A stretch of 51,259 nt of DNA from Christensenellaceae bacterium (GCA_031280685.1 JAITGM010000045.1:1-51259); one strand, 5' to 3'; counted from the stretch's first letter, positions 39,868-49,600 are shown. Notes: generated by a model not told the origin, from the letters alone. Numbers and translations: made by a program.

Positions 39868-41311
39868 CCTAAGCCTGATGACCGACCTTTATGAGCTGAC
39901 CATGATGTATGGCTATTTCAAAAAGGGAATGGCCGGGCATGTGGCGGTTTTCGACCTGTTCTTTCGCAAGAACTCGCCCAATAGCGCCTATGCCGTGGCG
40001 GCGGGGCTGGAGCAGGCCGTCGAATACGTGCAGAACCTTCGCTTTGAGGAGGATGACCTGGCCTATCTTCGCTCGCTTGAGCTCTTTGACGAGGCATTCT
40101 TGGAGTATCTGCGCGCCTTTCGCTTCAGCGGCGATATTTACGCGGTGCCGGAGGGCAGCGTGATCTTCCCCATGGAGCCCCTTCTGCGCGTGACCGCGCC
40201 CATCATGGAGGCGCAGCTACTGGAAACCGCCCTGCTCAACATCATCAACCACCAAACCCTCATCGCCTCCAAGGCAGCGCGCGTGGCGCAGGCCGCAAAG
40301 GGCGGCCTGGTGATGGAGTTCGGCCTGCGCAGGGCGCAGGGGCCGGATGCGGGCATTTACGGGGCGCGCGCCGCGGTCATCGCGGGCTGCGGTGCGAGCT
40401 CGAACGTGCTCACGGGCAAGCTGTTCGGCGTGCCCGTCGCGGGCACGCACGCCCACTCCTGGGTGATGTCCTTCCCCGATGAGATTAGCGCCTTCCGCGC
40501 CTACGCCGAGGTCTTCCCGGGCGGCTGCACCCTGTTGGTCGATACCTACAACACCTTGAAGAGCGGCGTGCCAAACGCCATCACGGTCTTTCGCGAGCTG
40601 CGCGAAAGGGGTTTTGAGCCCGCGGGCATCCGCATGGACTCGGGCGATCTGGCCTACCTTTCGAAGGAGGCGCGGAGGATGCTCGACGAGGCTGGCTTCC
40701 CTGAGGTCAAGATCTGTGCCAGCGGCGATTTGGATGAGAACCTGATCCGCGACCTGATCCTGCAGGGCGCGCGCATCGACCTTTGGGGCGTGGGCACAAA
40801 GATGATCACCTCGCAGGACAATCCTGCGCTGGGCGGGGTTTATAAGCTCGCCGCCGAGATCATCGACGGCGTAGAGATTCCCAAAATCAAGATTTCCGAA
40901 AACCCCGAAAAGGTCACGAATCCGGGGCTTAAAAAGCTATTGCGCGTCTATAACGAGGAGGGCATGGCTATGGCGGATCTTATGCTGCTCGAAAACGAGC
41001 GCATTGATCCTTCAAAGCCCCTTAACCTCTTTCACCCAACCGATACCTGGAAGCGCATGACGATCGAGCACTACAGCCTGCGCGAGTTGCTGGTGCCCGT
41101 CTTTCGCGGCGGGCAGCTCGTCTATGACCTGCCGCCGCTTGGTCAGATCCAGGCCTTTTGCCGCGAGGAAATCGCCACGCTATGGGAGCAGTATACCAGG
41201 CCGCTGAATCCCCACGTGTACAAGGTCGATCTTTCCTATGAGCTGTATTGCCTCAAGCAGAGCCTGCTCGATCCGGCCTTCGCTTCTTCGAGCGTTCCCA
41301 AGCTGCAGTAA
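39860..41311 (+). CDS. pncB: Nicotinate phosphoribosyltransferase
   Basis: PncB makes nicotinate mononucleotide in NAD salvage. The 483-residue protein starts with the family pattern LMTDLYELTMMYGYFKKG. It has FGLRRAQGPDAG, then TLVDTYNTLKSGVPNA and IRMDSGDLAYLSKEAR (phosphate and PRPP contacts), and WGVGTKMITSQDNPALGGVY towards the C-terminus. ATG 39860 lies within the lgt 3' end, with AGGAGG upstream; MTDLYE at 39878 is an alternative. It is translationally coupled to lgt. Confidence 0.95.
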   Translation: MRNLSLMTDLYELTMMYGYFKKGMAGHVAVFDLFFRKNSPNSAYAVAAGLEQAVEYVQNLRFEEDDLAYLRSLELFDEAFLEYLRAFRFSGDIYAVPEGSVIFPMEPLLRVTAPIMEAQLLETALLNIINHQTLIASKAARVAQAAKGGLVMEFGLRRAQGPDAGIYGARAAVIAGCGASSNVLTGKLFGVPVAGTHAHSWVMSFPDEISAFRAYAEVFPGGCTLLVDTYNTLKSGVPNAITVFRELRERGFEPAGIRMDSGDLAYLSKEARRMLDEAGFPEVKICASGDLDENLIRDLILQGARIDLWGVGTKMITSQDNPALGGVYKLAAEIIDGVEIPKIKISENPEKVTNPGLKKLLRVYNEEGMAMADLMLLENERIDPSKPLNLFHPTDTWKRMTIEHYSLRELLVPVFRGGQLVYDLPPLGQIQAFCREEIATLWEQYTRPLNPHVYKVDLSYELYCLKQSLLDPAFASSSVPKLQ

Positions 41312-41401
41312 GGCTTCAAATTGGGCTGAAGCAGAGCCGCACGAAGGGCGACCTGGGTGCAAAAGGGAAAGCCCCTTTAAGCGGCGGCCCACGGGAGCGA
41401 A

Positions 41402-41525
41402 ACGGGGCGGCCAATCCGGCGGCAAGGCCGCCGCGGCCCCAAGCAGCCACGGACGGCGCCAAAGGCGCCGTCCGTGGCTGCTTGGGGCCGGCCCGCTACG
41501 CGGGCAATTGGCCGCTCCGCCCCGT
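41402..41525 (+). repeat. Dispersed cloverleaf repeat, copy D (diverged sequence)
   Basis: The outer stem ACGGGGCGG-CCAAT (41402-41415) pairs with ATTGG and CCGCCCCGT (41507-41511, 41517-41525), with a 5-base bulge on the 3' side. Inside, arm 1 is CGGCGGC-AAG-GCCGCCG (41417-41433). Arm 2 is a perfect 27-bp stem with loop AAA (41434-41460/41464-41490). Arm 3 is GCCCGC-TAC-GCGGGC (41491-41505). It is located between pncB and the isomerase gene. No gene is supported in 41312-41624; nearby AAGCCCC/GGGGAAGC phrases (41368-41380, 41548-41556) may be an additional outer repeat. Confidence 0.85.
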
Positions 41526-41624
41526 TCCGCCGTGCTGGGAGCTAAGGGGGAAGCCCCGTTTTCGCGGCGCTTTCGGTCGCGCCGGAAGCCCCTCATTGGC
41601 CGGGGCGCGTTTTGGCCCTAGCCC

Positions 41625-41654
41625 TTGCCCCCTTCCCGCGCGATCTGCTATACT
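41625..41654 (+). promoter_or_regulatory. Promoter of the isomerase-Dabb unit
   Basis: TTGCCC (41625-41630), 18-base spacer, TATACT (41649-41654). Confidence 0.6.
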
Positions 41655-41712
41655 GGCAGCAAAAGAGGGGGCCGTTCGGGCACCGGAGCTTAAACCTGAA
41701 GGAGGAGTTTTG

Positions 41713-42489
41713 ATGATTCGGCTCGGCGTCTGCGCCACCATGGACGATTCTTCCACATTGGCCGAAATCGGCTACGACTACCTGGAGCTGAACATGGCCC
41801 AGGTCGGCACGCTGAGCGAGGAGGACTTCCAAGCCCTGCTCAAAAGGGCGAAAAGCGCGCCGATTCCGGTCTATGCGATGAACCTGCTCCTTCCCGGCGC
41901 GCGCTTCCCGCTCTGCGATCAGGCCGCGCTCGACCAGGAGGCGCTGCTGGCCTATTTGCGCACCGCCTTTTCCCGGGCGGGCAAGCTGGGCGTGAAGGCG
42001 GTCTCGTTCGGTAGCGGCGCAGCGCGCGCGATGCCGGAAGGGATGGCAAAAGAAGAGGGCCACAGGCTGCTTTGCGGCTTCCTTCGCCTGGCGGCGCCGA
42101 TCGCCAGCCAAAACGGCGTGTGCATCGCCATCGAGCCCCTCCCTCCGCGCGAGAGCAACATCCTCAACGGCAGGGCGGAGGCATTGGCGCTCCTTGAGGC
42201 TGCCGCGGCGCCCGGGGTTTCGGTTCTGGCCGATCTTTTCCATATGATGCATTCGGCGGATCCCATTGAGGGCATCCAGGCCGGCCCGCTCGCCCATACT
42301 CACATCGCGGAGCGCGAAAGGCGGCTCTTCCCAAGGGCCGGCGATTCAAGCATGGCCCAGTACGAGGCCTTTTTTGCCGCTCTCAAGGCCAGGGGCTACG
42401 AGGGCGGGGTGAGCCTAGAGGGCAGAGCCGGAGACTTTGCGGCCGACGCGAAGGCTGCCTTCGCGCTGCTCGACCAACTGAGAAGATAA
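41713..42489 (+). CDS. Sugar phosphate isomerase/epimerase (AP endonuclease 2-like TIM barrel)
   Basis: The 258 residues form a xylose-isomerase-like TIM barrel. Family landmarks are YDYLELNMAQVG near the start, VKAVSFGSGAAR, IAIEPLPPRESNILNGRAEA (metal-binding Glu) and VLADLFHMM (Asp/His). Later come HTHIAE and GVSLEGRAG. The substrate is not predictable. ATG 41713 has AAGGAGGAG upstream. It is followed after 17 bases by a Dabb-domain gene, and the two are probably co-transcribed. Confidence 0.88.
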   Translation: MIRLGVCATMDDSSTLAEIGYDYLELNMAQVGTLSEEDFQALLKRAKSAPIPVYAMNLLLPGARFPLCDQAALDQEALLAYLRTAFSRAGKLGVKAVSFGSGAARAMPEGMAKEEGHRLLCGFLRLAAPIASQNGVCIAIEPLPPRESNILNGRAEALALLEAAAAPGVSVLADLFHMMHSADPIEGIQAGPLAHTHIAERERRLFPRAGDSSMAQYEAFFAALKARGYEGGVSLEGRAGDFAADAKAAFALLDQLRR

Positions 42490-42506
42490 GAGGAGGGAAC
42501 CCGAAA

Positions 42507-42812
42507 ATGGTCAAGCACATCGTCTGCTTTCAGTTCCTTGAGGAGGGCGACGGACGCACGAAGGTCGAAAACCTTCAAATCGCCAAGGAAATGCTCGAAA
42601 GGCTCTTTGAAACCGTGCCCACGCTCAAGGCGATGGCTGTGCACATGAACGATGAGCGCGCAAGCGCCGGGAACTTCGACATGATCCTCGAGGCAGAGTA
42701 CGAGAGCTGGGAGGATTTGAACGCTTACGTCGTGCACCCGGAGCATAAGAAGGTCGGCCAGTTTATGGCCAAGGTGCGCAAGAGTCGCGCCAGCGTGGAC
42801 TACGAATTCTAA
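42507..42812 (+). CDS. Dabb (stress-responsive A/B barrel) domain protein
   Basis: This 101-residue single-domain protein begins MVKHIVCFQFLEE, the usual Dabb opening, and ends AYVVHPEHKKVGQFMAKVRK. Such ferredoxin-like barrels dimerise; no specific enzymatic role can be assigned. GGAGGG precedes the ATG. It is probably the second gene of the isomerase operon and is followed by a terminator. Confidence 0.88.
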   Translation: MVKHIVCFQFLEEGDGRTKVENLQIAKEMLERLFETVPTLKAMAVHMNDERASAGNFDMILEAEYESWEDLNAYVVHPEHKKVGQFMAKVRKSRASVDYEF

Positions 42813-42828
42813 GGCCTGAAAAGCATGA

Positions 42829-42854
42829 AAAAGCAGCGGAAATCCGCTGCTTTT
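42829..42854. terminator. Bidirectional terminator between Dabb and DUF4097 genes
   Basis: AAAAGCAGCGGA (42829-42840) pairs with TCCGCTGCTTTT (42843-42854); the stem can be extended by AGCATG/CGTGCT outside. It separates convergent genes. Confidence 0.8.
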
Positions 42855-42872
42855 CGTGCTTCTGCGCCCCTT

Positions 42873-43979
42873 CTAGCGGCTGAAGTCGATCAGGCAGTCG
42901 CCGAGGCCGCCTTGAATCAAGATGCTGTTGGGCGCGTCCTGCGCGCCGGTGGAAAAGCCTTCGCTGCCGCCGGAACCGATCCGCTGGCGCTTATCACTCA
43001 GTTCAAAGCGGCCGATTCCGCCGTCAGAGCGGATGAAGTAGTCCTTCGGGTCGCCGAGCAGATCGAGCCGCACGCGCCCCACGCCCTGGCTGATCGTGCT
43101 GCGCCCCAGAAGCTCGCCCTTGATCTCGAAATCGCCGACGCCCACCTCCAGGTCGGCGTTCCGCAGCCTTGCCTGCTCAACGGTCAGCCTGCCGACGCCG
43201 CCGCCGATTTCTGCGCTCTTTTCAGCGTTCAGCCTTTCAACTCGCACATCGCCCATATCGAGCGAAAGCCTGAGTTCGGCGGCCGAGGCTTCTGCGATTC
43301 GCAGCCTGCCGACGCTGCCGGTAATCTGCAGGCTTTCGGCGCTTAAGCTGCCCTTAAAGTCGCTGTCGCCCACATCTGCCTGAATGCGGAGCAGCTCAAG
43401 GCTGCGCAGATTCAAGTCCGCATCCCCCATGGTTTGGCCGATGCCGCTGCTGATTTCGATGCGCTCATAGGCCTTTTCGGGCAGATAGAGGTGGATTTCC
43501 CCCATATAATTCTCGCTGTGCCAGTTAAAGCCCACGGAGGGGCCGCCGGCCCCGATATGGAAGGGGCCGAAGTTGAAGAAGTTGCGGACTGAGCCTGGGT
43601 CGTACAGCTCGCTGAGGGTAAGCTCGCCGCCCGAAAGCTTGAGCTCAAGATCCTCAGGCAGCCTGCCGAAGACTTCGACGCGCAGCGTGGAATCCGGGCT
43701 TTTGTGCAGGTTGAGGTTTGAGAGCGAAACGCTGACCGAAAGGCTCTTGACTTCCTCGTTAAACTCCTTCTGGAAGCTGGCCACCCGCCGCAATTGCTCA
43801 ATGGAAGCCGTGCTTGGCGGGTTTGCGCCCTGGCTTTCCACATAGGCCCGGCTGTCTTCCACGGCGTGGAGGTAGCCCGGGTCGCGGCTCAGGTTCAGCA
43901 GGCCAATGGTGCCCATGGCTAGCCCAAAAAGCAACATGCAGCCTGCCGTAATGGCCAAAACCTTGGCGAATCTACGCAT
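42873..43979 (-). CDS. DUF4097-family (beta-helix-like) membrane protein
   Basis: A 368-residue protein has one N-terminal hydrophobic segment (VLAITAGCMLLFGLAMGTIG). It continues in a long repetitive beta-rich domain of the DUF4097/DUF4098 adhesin-like type, seen as repeated phrases such as ISSGIGQTMGDADL, LQITGSVGRLRIAEASA and LRLSLDMGDVRVERL. Function is unknown; members often follow PadR and DUF1700 genes. ATG 43979 has GGAGGG eight bases upstream. It overlaps the DUF1700 gene by 8 bases. Confidence 0.87.
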   Translation of the reverse strand: MRRFAKVLAITAGCMLLFGLAMGTIGLLNLSRDPGYLHAVEDSRAYVESQGANPPSTASIEQLRRVASFQKEFNEEVKSLSVSVSLSNLNLHKSPDSTLRVEVFGRLPEDLELKLSGGELTLSELYDPGSVRNFFNFGPFHIGAGGPSVGFNWHSENYMGEIHLYLPEKAYERIEISSGIGQTMGDADLNLRSLELLRIQADVGDSDFKGSLSAESLQITGSVGRLRIAEASAAELRLSLDMGDVRVERLNAEKSAEIGGGVGRLTVEQARLRNADLEVGVGDFEIKGELLGRSTISQGVGRVRLDLLGDPKDYFIRSDGGIGRFELSDKRQRIGSGGSEGFSTGAQDAPNSILIQGGLGDCLIDFSR

Positions 43980-44607
43980 TTTCGCTTCCCTCCTTGGGGC
44001 CTTCGGGCCCGGTTTGCGCCTGCCGCGCTCTTTCCGCCTTTTTTGCCCTGTTCGCCTTTGCGCTCTTGCCGATGGCCGCGAAGATCGCCCCGATCCCGAG
44101 GCTGCCCAGCGCCCCAAGCCCGGAGAGAACTAGCCCCCCGCCGAACATTGCCAGGAAGGCGAAGGGCGACCCTGGCAGGAAGAAGAAGGCGGCGGCGCAG
44201 AGCACCAATCCGCCGATGAGGGCGGATGCGATCACGGCCAGAATGGCCACCACGGCGCCGATGAGGGCGCAGCCGACCCCGATGGCAGCCCCGCCAAGGC
44301 CGAGCGCCAGGGGCAGGGTGAAGGGCAGGGTGAAAATCACGCAGAGCCAGAACCAGACCGAGCGGTAAAAGGGTTCTTTTTTGGGCTTTTCGCCAAAAGC
44401 TTGAGCGGCCGGGGCGGCCACGACGCCGGACTCCTGCAGGATGCGTTCCGCGTGGCGGGCGGGGTCGCCTAGATGTGCGAGCGCTTCGCCCTCGCTGCCC
44501 GCCTCGTCAAAAAGTTCTTCGTAATAGCGCAGCGCGCTTTCCTGCTCTTCCGCGGGCAGAGCCGAGAGCCTTGCGCGCAGCGCGGCCAACCAATCATTGC
44601 GGGTCAA
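43972..44607 (-). CDS. DUF1700 (HAAS-domain) membrane protein
   Basis: The N-terminal 60 residues (MTRNDWLAALRARLSALPAE, then YYEELFDEAGSEGEALAHLG) are the cytoplasmic helical HAAS module. This is followed by four or more hydrophobic segments rich in Gly/Ala (about 90-185) and a basic tail. HAAS modules are thought to interact with PadR-type regulators. The gene overlaps both neighbours, which supports joint function of the three proteins. Confidence 0.88.
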   Translation of the reverse strand: MTRNDWLAALRARLSALPAEEQESALRYYEELFDEAGSEGEALAHLGDPARHAERILQESGVVAAPAAQAFGEKPKKEPFYRSVWFWLCVIFTLPFTLPLALGLGGAAIGVGCALIGAVVAILAVIASALIGGLVLCAAAFFFLPGSPFAFLAMFGGGLVLSGLGALGSLGIGAIFAAIGKSAKANRAKKAERARQAQTGPEGPKEGSENA

Positions 44608-44960
44608 GCCGGGTCACCTCCATCCATTTCCGTTGGCTGGCATTTCTCGCAGCCCTCTTCCCAAAGCAGCTCGTCGATCGAGCGCTTATATTCGCGCCAC
44701 TCCCTGCGGTAGGCGTGCAGAAGGGAGCGTCCCTCGGCGCTGAGCTGATAGTACCTGCGGTTTCTGCCCGAGAAGTTCTCGTCGTAGGTCGTCAGCGCGC
44801 CGTTCTTTTGCAGCCTGCGCAGAACCGGGTAGAGCGAGGATTCGGATACCCCGGTTTTTTCCGTCAGCGCCTGGGTCAGCTTGTAGCCGTAGGTGTCCTC
44901 CCGCGAGAGCACCGAGAGCACGCAGGCTTCCAGCATGCTGGCGTTTACGGGAAGCAACAT
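44604..44960 (-). CDS. PadR-family transcriptional regulator
   Basis: The 118-residue winged-helix protein has LEACVLSVLSREDTYGYKLT and SSLYPVLRRLQKNGALTTY, followed by GRNRRYYQLSAEGRSLL, the complete PadR domain with a short C-terminal helix. It is expected to repress its own operon with the DUF1700 and DUF4097 genes. The start is ATG 44960 (MLLPVNASML) with GGGGGA upstream. A perfect 21-base palindrome overlaps its promoter. Confidence 0.92.
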   Translation of the reverse strand: MLLPVNASMLEACVLSVLSREDTYGYKLTQALTEKTGVSESSLYPVLRRLQKNGALTTYDENFSGRNRRYYQLSAEGRSLLHAYRREWREYKRSIDELLWEEGCEKCQPTEMDGGDPA

Positions 44961-45031
44961 TGGGAAAATCCCCCCTTTGCCTTTCGGAGCGCGAACCCTT
45001 TCGGGGAAGCGCTCTTTCATCATCACGAGCA

Positions 45032-45061
45032 ATATTATACTTAATATAATATCAATGTCAA
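45032..45061 (-). promoter_or_regulatory. Promoter and palindromic operator of the PadR operon
   Basis: TTGACA (45061-45056) and TATAAT (45039-45034) are spaced by 16 bases. The -10 and spacer are covered by the perfect dyad ATATTATA-CTTAA-TATAATAT (45032-45052), a strong candidate for PadR binding and autorepression. Confidence 0.8.
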
Positions 45062-45241
45062 GCCAATATGGTGAATTTCTAAAATTCGAAGGCGGATTAA
45101 AAAAATCCCTCGACCGACTGCCCAAATGGAGCGAGCCGAATCGGGGGATTTTGTAGCAGAAGATTCCAAGCATAGAATGAGGAATCCTGCAGCTTTGTGG
45201 GTTAGAAGCCTATGAAAAAACGGCTTCGCCGGCGCAATGCC

Positions 45242-45724
45242 TTAATGGATATCGATCGGGTAGAGCAGGGCCGAAAGCGGCACATACCCTTCTTTTTTGA
45301 AGGAAGGAACAAAGACGCGGGCCCATTCCACGCCGTCGATCTCGATGATTTCCGCGACGTAGACGACGTACCCGGCCCGGATATGGCCTAGGCGGAGACT
45401 GGCCGCGTTGGGTTCCGCGCGCAAATCCATCCCTCTAAGCGCATCGCCGATGCCGAGGTATTCACGGCCGCCAATCTCGATCAGCGAGGCGGAGGGGGTG
45501 CTTTCGATGGCCAGATCCTCATCCGAGGGCGGGGAAAGCGGGCGACGGGGAGGGATGGTGGTGTCTGGGGATTCCGAAGGGGACTCAGAGGGGGATTCGG
45601 GAAGGATCGCGGAGGTAGTGGAAGCAAGCGCGAGCCCATTTGCTGGATCAAAAAACCACATGGGGAAGAAGAGCGCGAGCGCGAACGCGGTGAGCGCAAG
45701 GAAGATGGTCAATCCCTTTTTCAT
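45242..45724 (-). CDS. Secreted or membrane-anchored SH3-like domain protein
   Basis: The 160-residue protein has an N-terminal hydrophobic segment (GLTIFLALTAFALALFFPMW), then a Ser/Pro/Glu-rich linker with repeated SPSES units (about 43-70). The C-terminal SH3b-like domain shows MDLRAEPNAASLRLGHIRAG and VEWARVFVPSFKKEGYVPLS. Such domains bind cell-wall peptides in other proteins; the role here is unknown. GGAGG precedes the ATG. It has its own promoter and no evident operon partner. Confidence 0.75.
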   Translation of the reverse strand: MKKGLTIFLALTAFALALFFPMWFFDPANGLALASTTSAILPESPSESPSESPDTTIPPRRPLSPPSDEDLAIESTPSASLIEIGGREYLGIGDALRGMDLRAEPNAASLRLGHIRAGYVVYVAEIIEIDGVEWARVFVPSFKKEGYVPLSALLYPIDIH

Positions 45725-45771
45725 TTGGTGAGCCTCCTTTTGTTACAAGAAAGATTATTTCACACAAAGGA

Positions 45772-45800
45772 ATATTAAAGCAATTTATAGGGAAACGCAA
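45772..45800 (-). promoter_or_regulatory. Promoter of the SH3-like protein gene
   Basis: TTGCGT (45800-45795), 17-base spacer, TAATAT (45777-45772) on the minus strand. Confidence 0.6.
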
Positions 45801-46002
45801 CTGGGATTTATTGACTTTTAAATCCGTATGGAAAGTTGCGGGAAGCGATCTTTCTTCGCTGTGAGCCGCCGGCTCCAAGCCACGGCCCACCGCTGGAGCT
45901 TCGGCCGAAGCGGTATGGCGCGCGACGCGCGGGTTTTAGCGCAAAAAAACCGAACACCCTAGGTGAGCAGGGAAGAGGCCCTGCGCAAAACCGAAATGGG
46001 AT

Positions 46003-46455
46003 TTATTCGCTTTTTCTTCTACTCTTTGCGAAAAAAGCTTGGAGCAGGGCCTCACATTCATCGCGCAGCAAGCCGCCGGTGATTTCGACGGGCCTGCCCA
46101 GGCGCTCATCCATCGGCAGGGCGTAAAGGCTGCCGCAGGCGCCCTTTTCCCCGTCAAACGCCCCAAAAACCACGCGCTTTAGCCGCGCCTGCTGGATGGC
46201 GGCGGCGCACATCGCGCAGGGTTCCAGCGTCGCGTAGAGCTCGCAGCCGTCAAGCCGCCAATCGCCCAAAAGTGCCCCCGCGGCGCGCAGGGCCAGGATC
46301 TCAGCATGGGCGCTGGGATCGCGCAGGGCCTCGCGGGCGTTGCCCGCCGCCGCGATGAGCTTCCCCTCTTTCACGACCACCGCGCCCACGGGCAATTCGC
46401 CCAGCGAAGCGGCTTTTTTCGCCTCGGCGAGCGCGAGATGCATCCACTTTTCCAT
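46003..46455 (-). CDS. tadA: tRNA-specific adenosine deaminase TadA
   Basis: TadA deaminates A34 to inosine in tRNA-Arg(ACG). The 150-residue protein has the zinc-binding HAE (His50, Glu52 in SAHAEILALRAAG) and PCAMC (Cys80, Cys83), typical of the tRNA rather than the cytosine deaminases. ATG 46455 has AGGAGT upstream. The frame continues to 46596 through a duplicated piece of sbcC and is not coding there. It lies downstream of sbcDC in the same direction, 137 bases away. Confidence 0.94.
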   Translation of the reverse strand: MEKWMHLALAEAKKAASLGELPVGAVVVKEGKLIAAAGNAREALRDPSAHAEILALRAAGALLGDWRLDGCELYATLEPCAMCAAAIQQARLKRVVFGAFDGEKGACGSLYALPMDERLGRPVEITGGLLRDECEALLQAFFAKSRRKSE

Positions 46456-46475
46456 GGTTTGGGACTCCTTTCGGC

Positions 46476-46687
46476 CAAGGGGCTGTTCACTGGTGAATCC
46501 TGCTGCCCGTGGGGCCGCTTTCGACGCTGGCTCGCTGCGGAATGCGCTGGCGCAGCTCCGCGACGTGGGAGACGCTGCCCGCAAGGGGCTGTTCACTGGC
46601 GAATTCCGCTGCCCATGGGGCCGCTCTCGACGCTGATTCGCTGCGGAATGCGCTGGCGCAGCTCCGCAACGTGGGAGATGACGCCCA
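46476..46687 (-). repeat. Tandem duplication of the sbcC 3' end
   Basis: Segments 46476-46581 and 46582-46687 are direct repeats of 106 bases with 12 differences by eye. The second is the true 3' end of sbcC (HVAELRQRIPQRISVESGP, then stop). The first encodes HVAELRQRIPQRASVESGP and ends at an equivalent stop, beyond the sbcC stop, in the sbcC-tadA gap. Confidence 0.88.
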
Positions 46688-49600
46688 CAAGGCGCTTTTC
46701 CCCGGCGATTTCGAGGAGGGTCTGCACGGCGCCCTCGAGGGATTCGGAATCGAGGGAGCCAAAGCCTTCGTCGATAAAGAGGGCATCGAGCTGCACACCG
46801 CCTGCTACGGCCGAAACCGCGTCAGAAAGCCCAAGAGCCAGCGCCAGCGAGGCCTTGAAGGATTCGCCGCCCGAGAGGGAGCGCACATCGCGCGCAAGGC
46901 CGGTATATTGATCCAGCACGCTGAGTTCGAGGCCCGATTGGCGGCGCAGATCGACGCCCGCGCCCTCGAGGGTGAGCAGAAAGCGCCCGCCGCTCATGCT
47001 GAGCAGGCGGCGATTCGCAGCGCGGAGCACCCTGGCAAAGTAACTGCGCTGCGCATAGGCCTCAAAGCTCAGGCGGCGCTCGCCGCGCAGCTCGCCGTTT
47101 GCCACGTCGGACAGCGAGCGGAGCGCGATGTATTCGGCTTCGGTTTGGCTGAGGGAAAGCTGGAGTTCGCCGAGGGAGCGCAGGGCGTTTTCGCCCGCGT
47201 TTAGGCTGCCCAGCAGCGCCGTCAGCCGCTCGCTATTGGCCGCGAGCTCGCGCTCCAGCCCCGAAAGCTCGCTTTCGAGCAGGGAAAGCTCTTTTTTAAC
47301 CAGCCCCTTCGTTTCGGCCTGGAGCCGCTCTTCCTCGCGTCCAAGCGCGCGCAGGCTTTCGGCGTATTCGCGGCCCTGCTTTTCGAGCGCCTCGATTTCG
47401 GGCTCGCTGAGCAACGCGGCGCGGTACTCTTCCTCGCTTTCGAAGGCGTTTTCACGCAGCGCGGCCTGAAACTCGGACTGCGCATTCTCGCGGGCCAGGG
47501 AAAGCCCCCTTTCGCGGCCCTGCCTTTCGAGCAGCACCGCTCTTGCGGATTCGAGCGCCTGCGCGGCTTCGCTCTCGGCCCGCGCGGCTTGCTCGCGCGC
47601 TTTATTTAAGTTCGAAAGTTCGGCTCTCGCCTCGCGCAGGGCCCGTTCGCCCTCCGCCTGCGAGGGGGCGCTCAGGCGGGCGAGCAGGCTTGAACGCCCG
47701 GCGAGCAAGGCCGCGCGGCGCTGCTTTTCGCCTTCCAGTGCCCGGCCCGCCTCCTGCAGGGCAAGCTCCTCCCCGGGCAGCGCCAGGGCCAGCGCCTGCA
47801 GGGCGGGCAAAAGCCTTTCGCGCCGCTGAAGCCCCACAAGCGCCTTGCCCAAAAGGTGGGCATTTTCGCTCAGGTCGCCCTCGTTTTGCTTCGAGAAGGC
47901 GGCAAGCGCCTCGAGTGCGCCCTCTTTTTTTGTGCCGGGCAGCAGGCGCGAAACCCCGGCAAGCCAATTCTCTTCCAGCGCGGCAAGCTCGGCCCTCGCC
48001 CGGCCGATTCGGCCCGCGCCCTCCTCGCGGGCCTTTCTCGAAGCCTCAAGCAGTTCCTTCGCGCGGGTGAGCTCCGCTTCGCTGGGCGCGTCCATGGAAA
48101 GATGGGCTGGCGAGGGGTGATGCAGTGCGCCGCAGACGGGGCAGGGCAGGCCCTTTTTCAGGGCCTGCGCCAAAAGGCCCGCCTGCTCGAGGAAGAAGCG
48201 CCGCTCCATCTCAGCAAACCGCCGGTCGGTTTCGGCAAAGGTCGCTTCAGCCCGCAAAAATCCTTCGTTCAGGGCATGAAGCGCGCTCTTTTTTTGCTGG
48301 ATGGCTTTATAGTCAGCTCGCAGGGCTTCGAGCGCGTCCGCGTCCGCGCGCAGCGCAGCGCGCCTGGCTTCCAGGGTAGCGTGGCGGTCTTCCGCGCCGG
48401 CAAGCTTTTCACTCTCGGCGCGGAGGGCTTCGAGCGCGGTCTTTTTTTCAGTAATGGCCAAGCCTTGGGCTTCAAGGGCCGCTCCACCCGCTGAAATAGC
48501 CAGTTCCCGGGCCTTGAGCTCTTTGCTCAGGCGCTCAAGCTCCGCATAGCCCGACTGCTCGCCCTCAAGCCTTGTGGCGCGGGCGTGGAGCTCCTCGCGC
48601 AGGGCGTCGTTCCCGGCCTCGCGCGCAAGGGCCTCGCGCGCGGCGATCAAGGCCCCTTCGCGCCGGGCGAAGGCCTCGGCAGCAGCCAGCAGCTCCTTCG
48701 CCAGGGCCTCGAGCGCCTGCTCGGCACGCTCCCTTTCCTGCGCGGCGGGGAAGGCCCCGCGCCTGGCTGCCAGCCCGTTTTTGAGCCGCTCGCCCAGGCG
48801 CTCAAACTCGGGCCCGCGCAGCAGCGCGGCCTGCAAGGCGCCCCGGGTATGCTCCAGCGCGTCAAGCCTGGCGTTTTGCCCGGCGGCCAGGCTAAGCTCC
48901 AGCCGCAAGGCATCGCGCCGCCGGCCCAGATCCTCGCCGCCTTGCCGCAAGAGCGAAGCTTCCGCCTCTAAATTCCGCAAAAGACGCTCGAGCTCGGCCA
49001 GAAAACTTTCGGGCGGGCCGGGGTTTTGCAGCCAGAGCGCAAGCGCGTCCCCGCCCGGCATTCCGCCTGGCCTAAGGCCCGCCGCAATGCGCAAAAAGCC
49101 CTCTTTTCCAGCATCGAGCCTGCGCTTGAGGGCGAGGCTTTCTTCTTTGAGCAGGGCCTGGAAGCGTTCGAGACCCTCTGTAGCGAAAAGGCGCCGCAGG
49201 ATCGCCAGGCGCTCCGCGGTGGGGCTGAAGAGGAAACGCTGAAAGTCGCCCTGAGCGATCATCGAGGTCTGCGCGAACTGCTCGCGTATGACGCCGAGGA
49301 TCTCTTCGATGGCTATGGTGACGGGCCGCATGCCCGTGACCACCCGGCCGCCGGGCGCGAGCAGCCGCGCCGCCGCGGGCTCTTCTATGAGGCCCTCACC
49401 CTTGAGCTTGGGCCGCAGATAGGAAGGGCTGCGCTCGACCTCGTATTCCTCCCCGCGCAGGCGGAAGGAGAGCCGCACGAAGCTGCGCCGCTCGGGCGGG
49501 GCAAAATCGCTGCGCAGCATCCTTTCGCCGCGCGCCCTGCCGCTGGGCTGGCCAAAGAGCGCGAAGGAGATCGCGTCGAAGAGGCTGGTCTTGCCAGAGC

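Noticed and set aside
45855..45945. A possible degenerate fifth cloverleaf (GAGCC-GCC-GGCTC, GCTTCGGCCGAAGC, CGCGCG-AC-GCGCG)
   Set aside because: Hairpins are short and I could not find an outer stem enclosing them.
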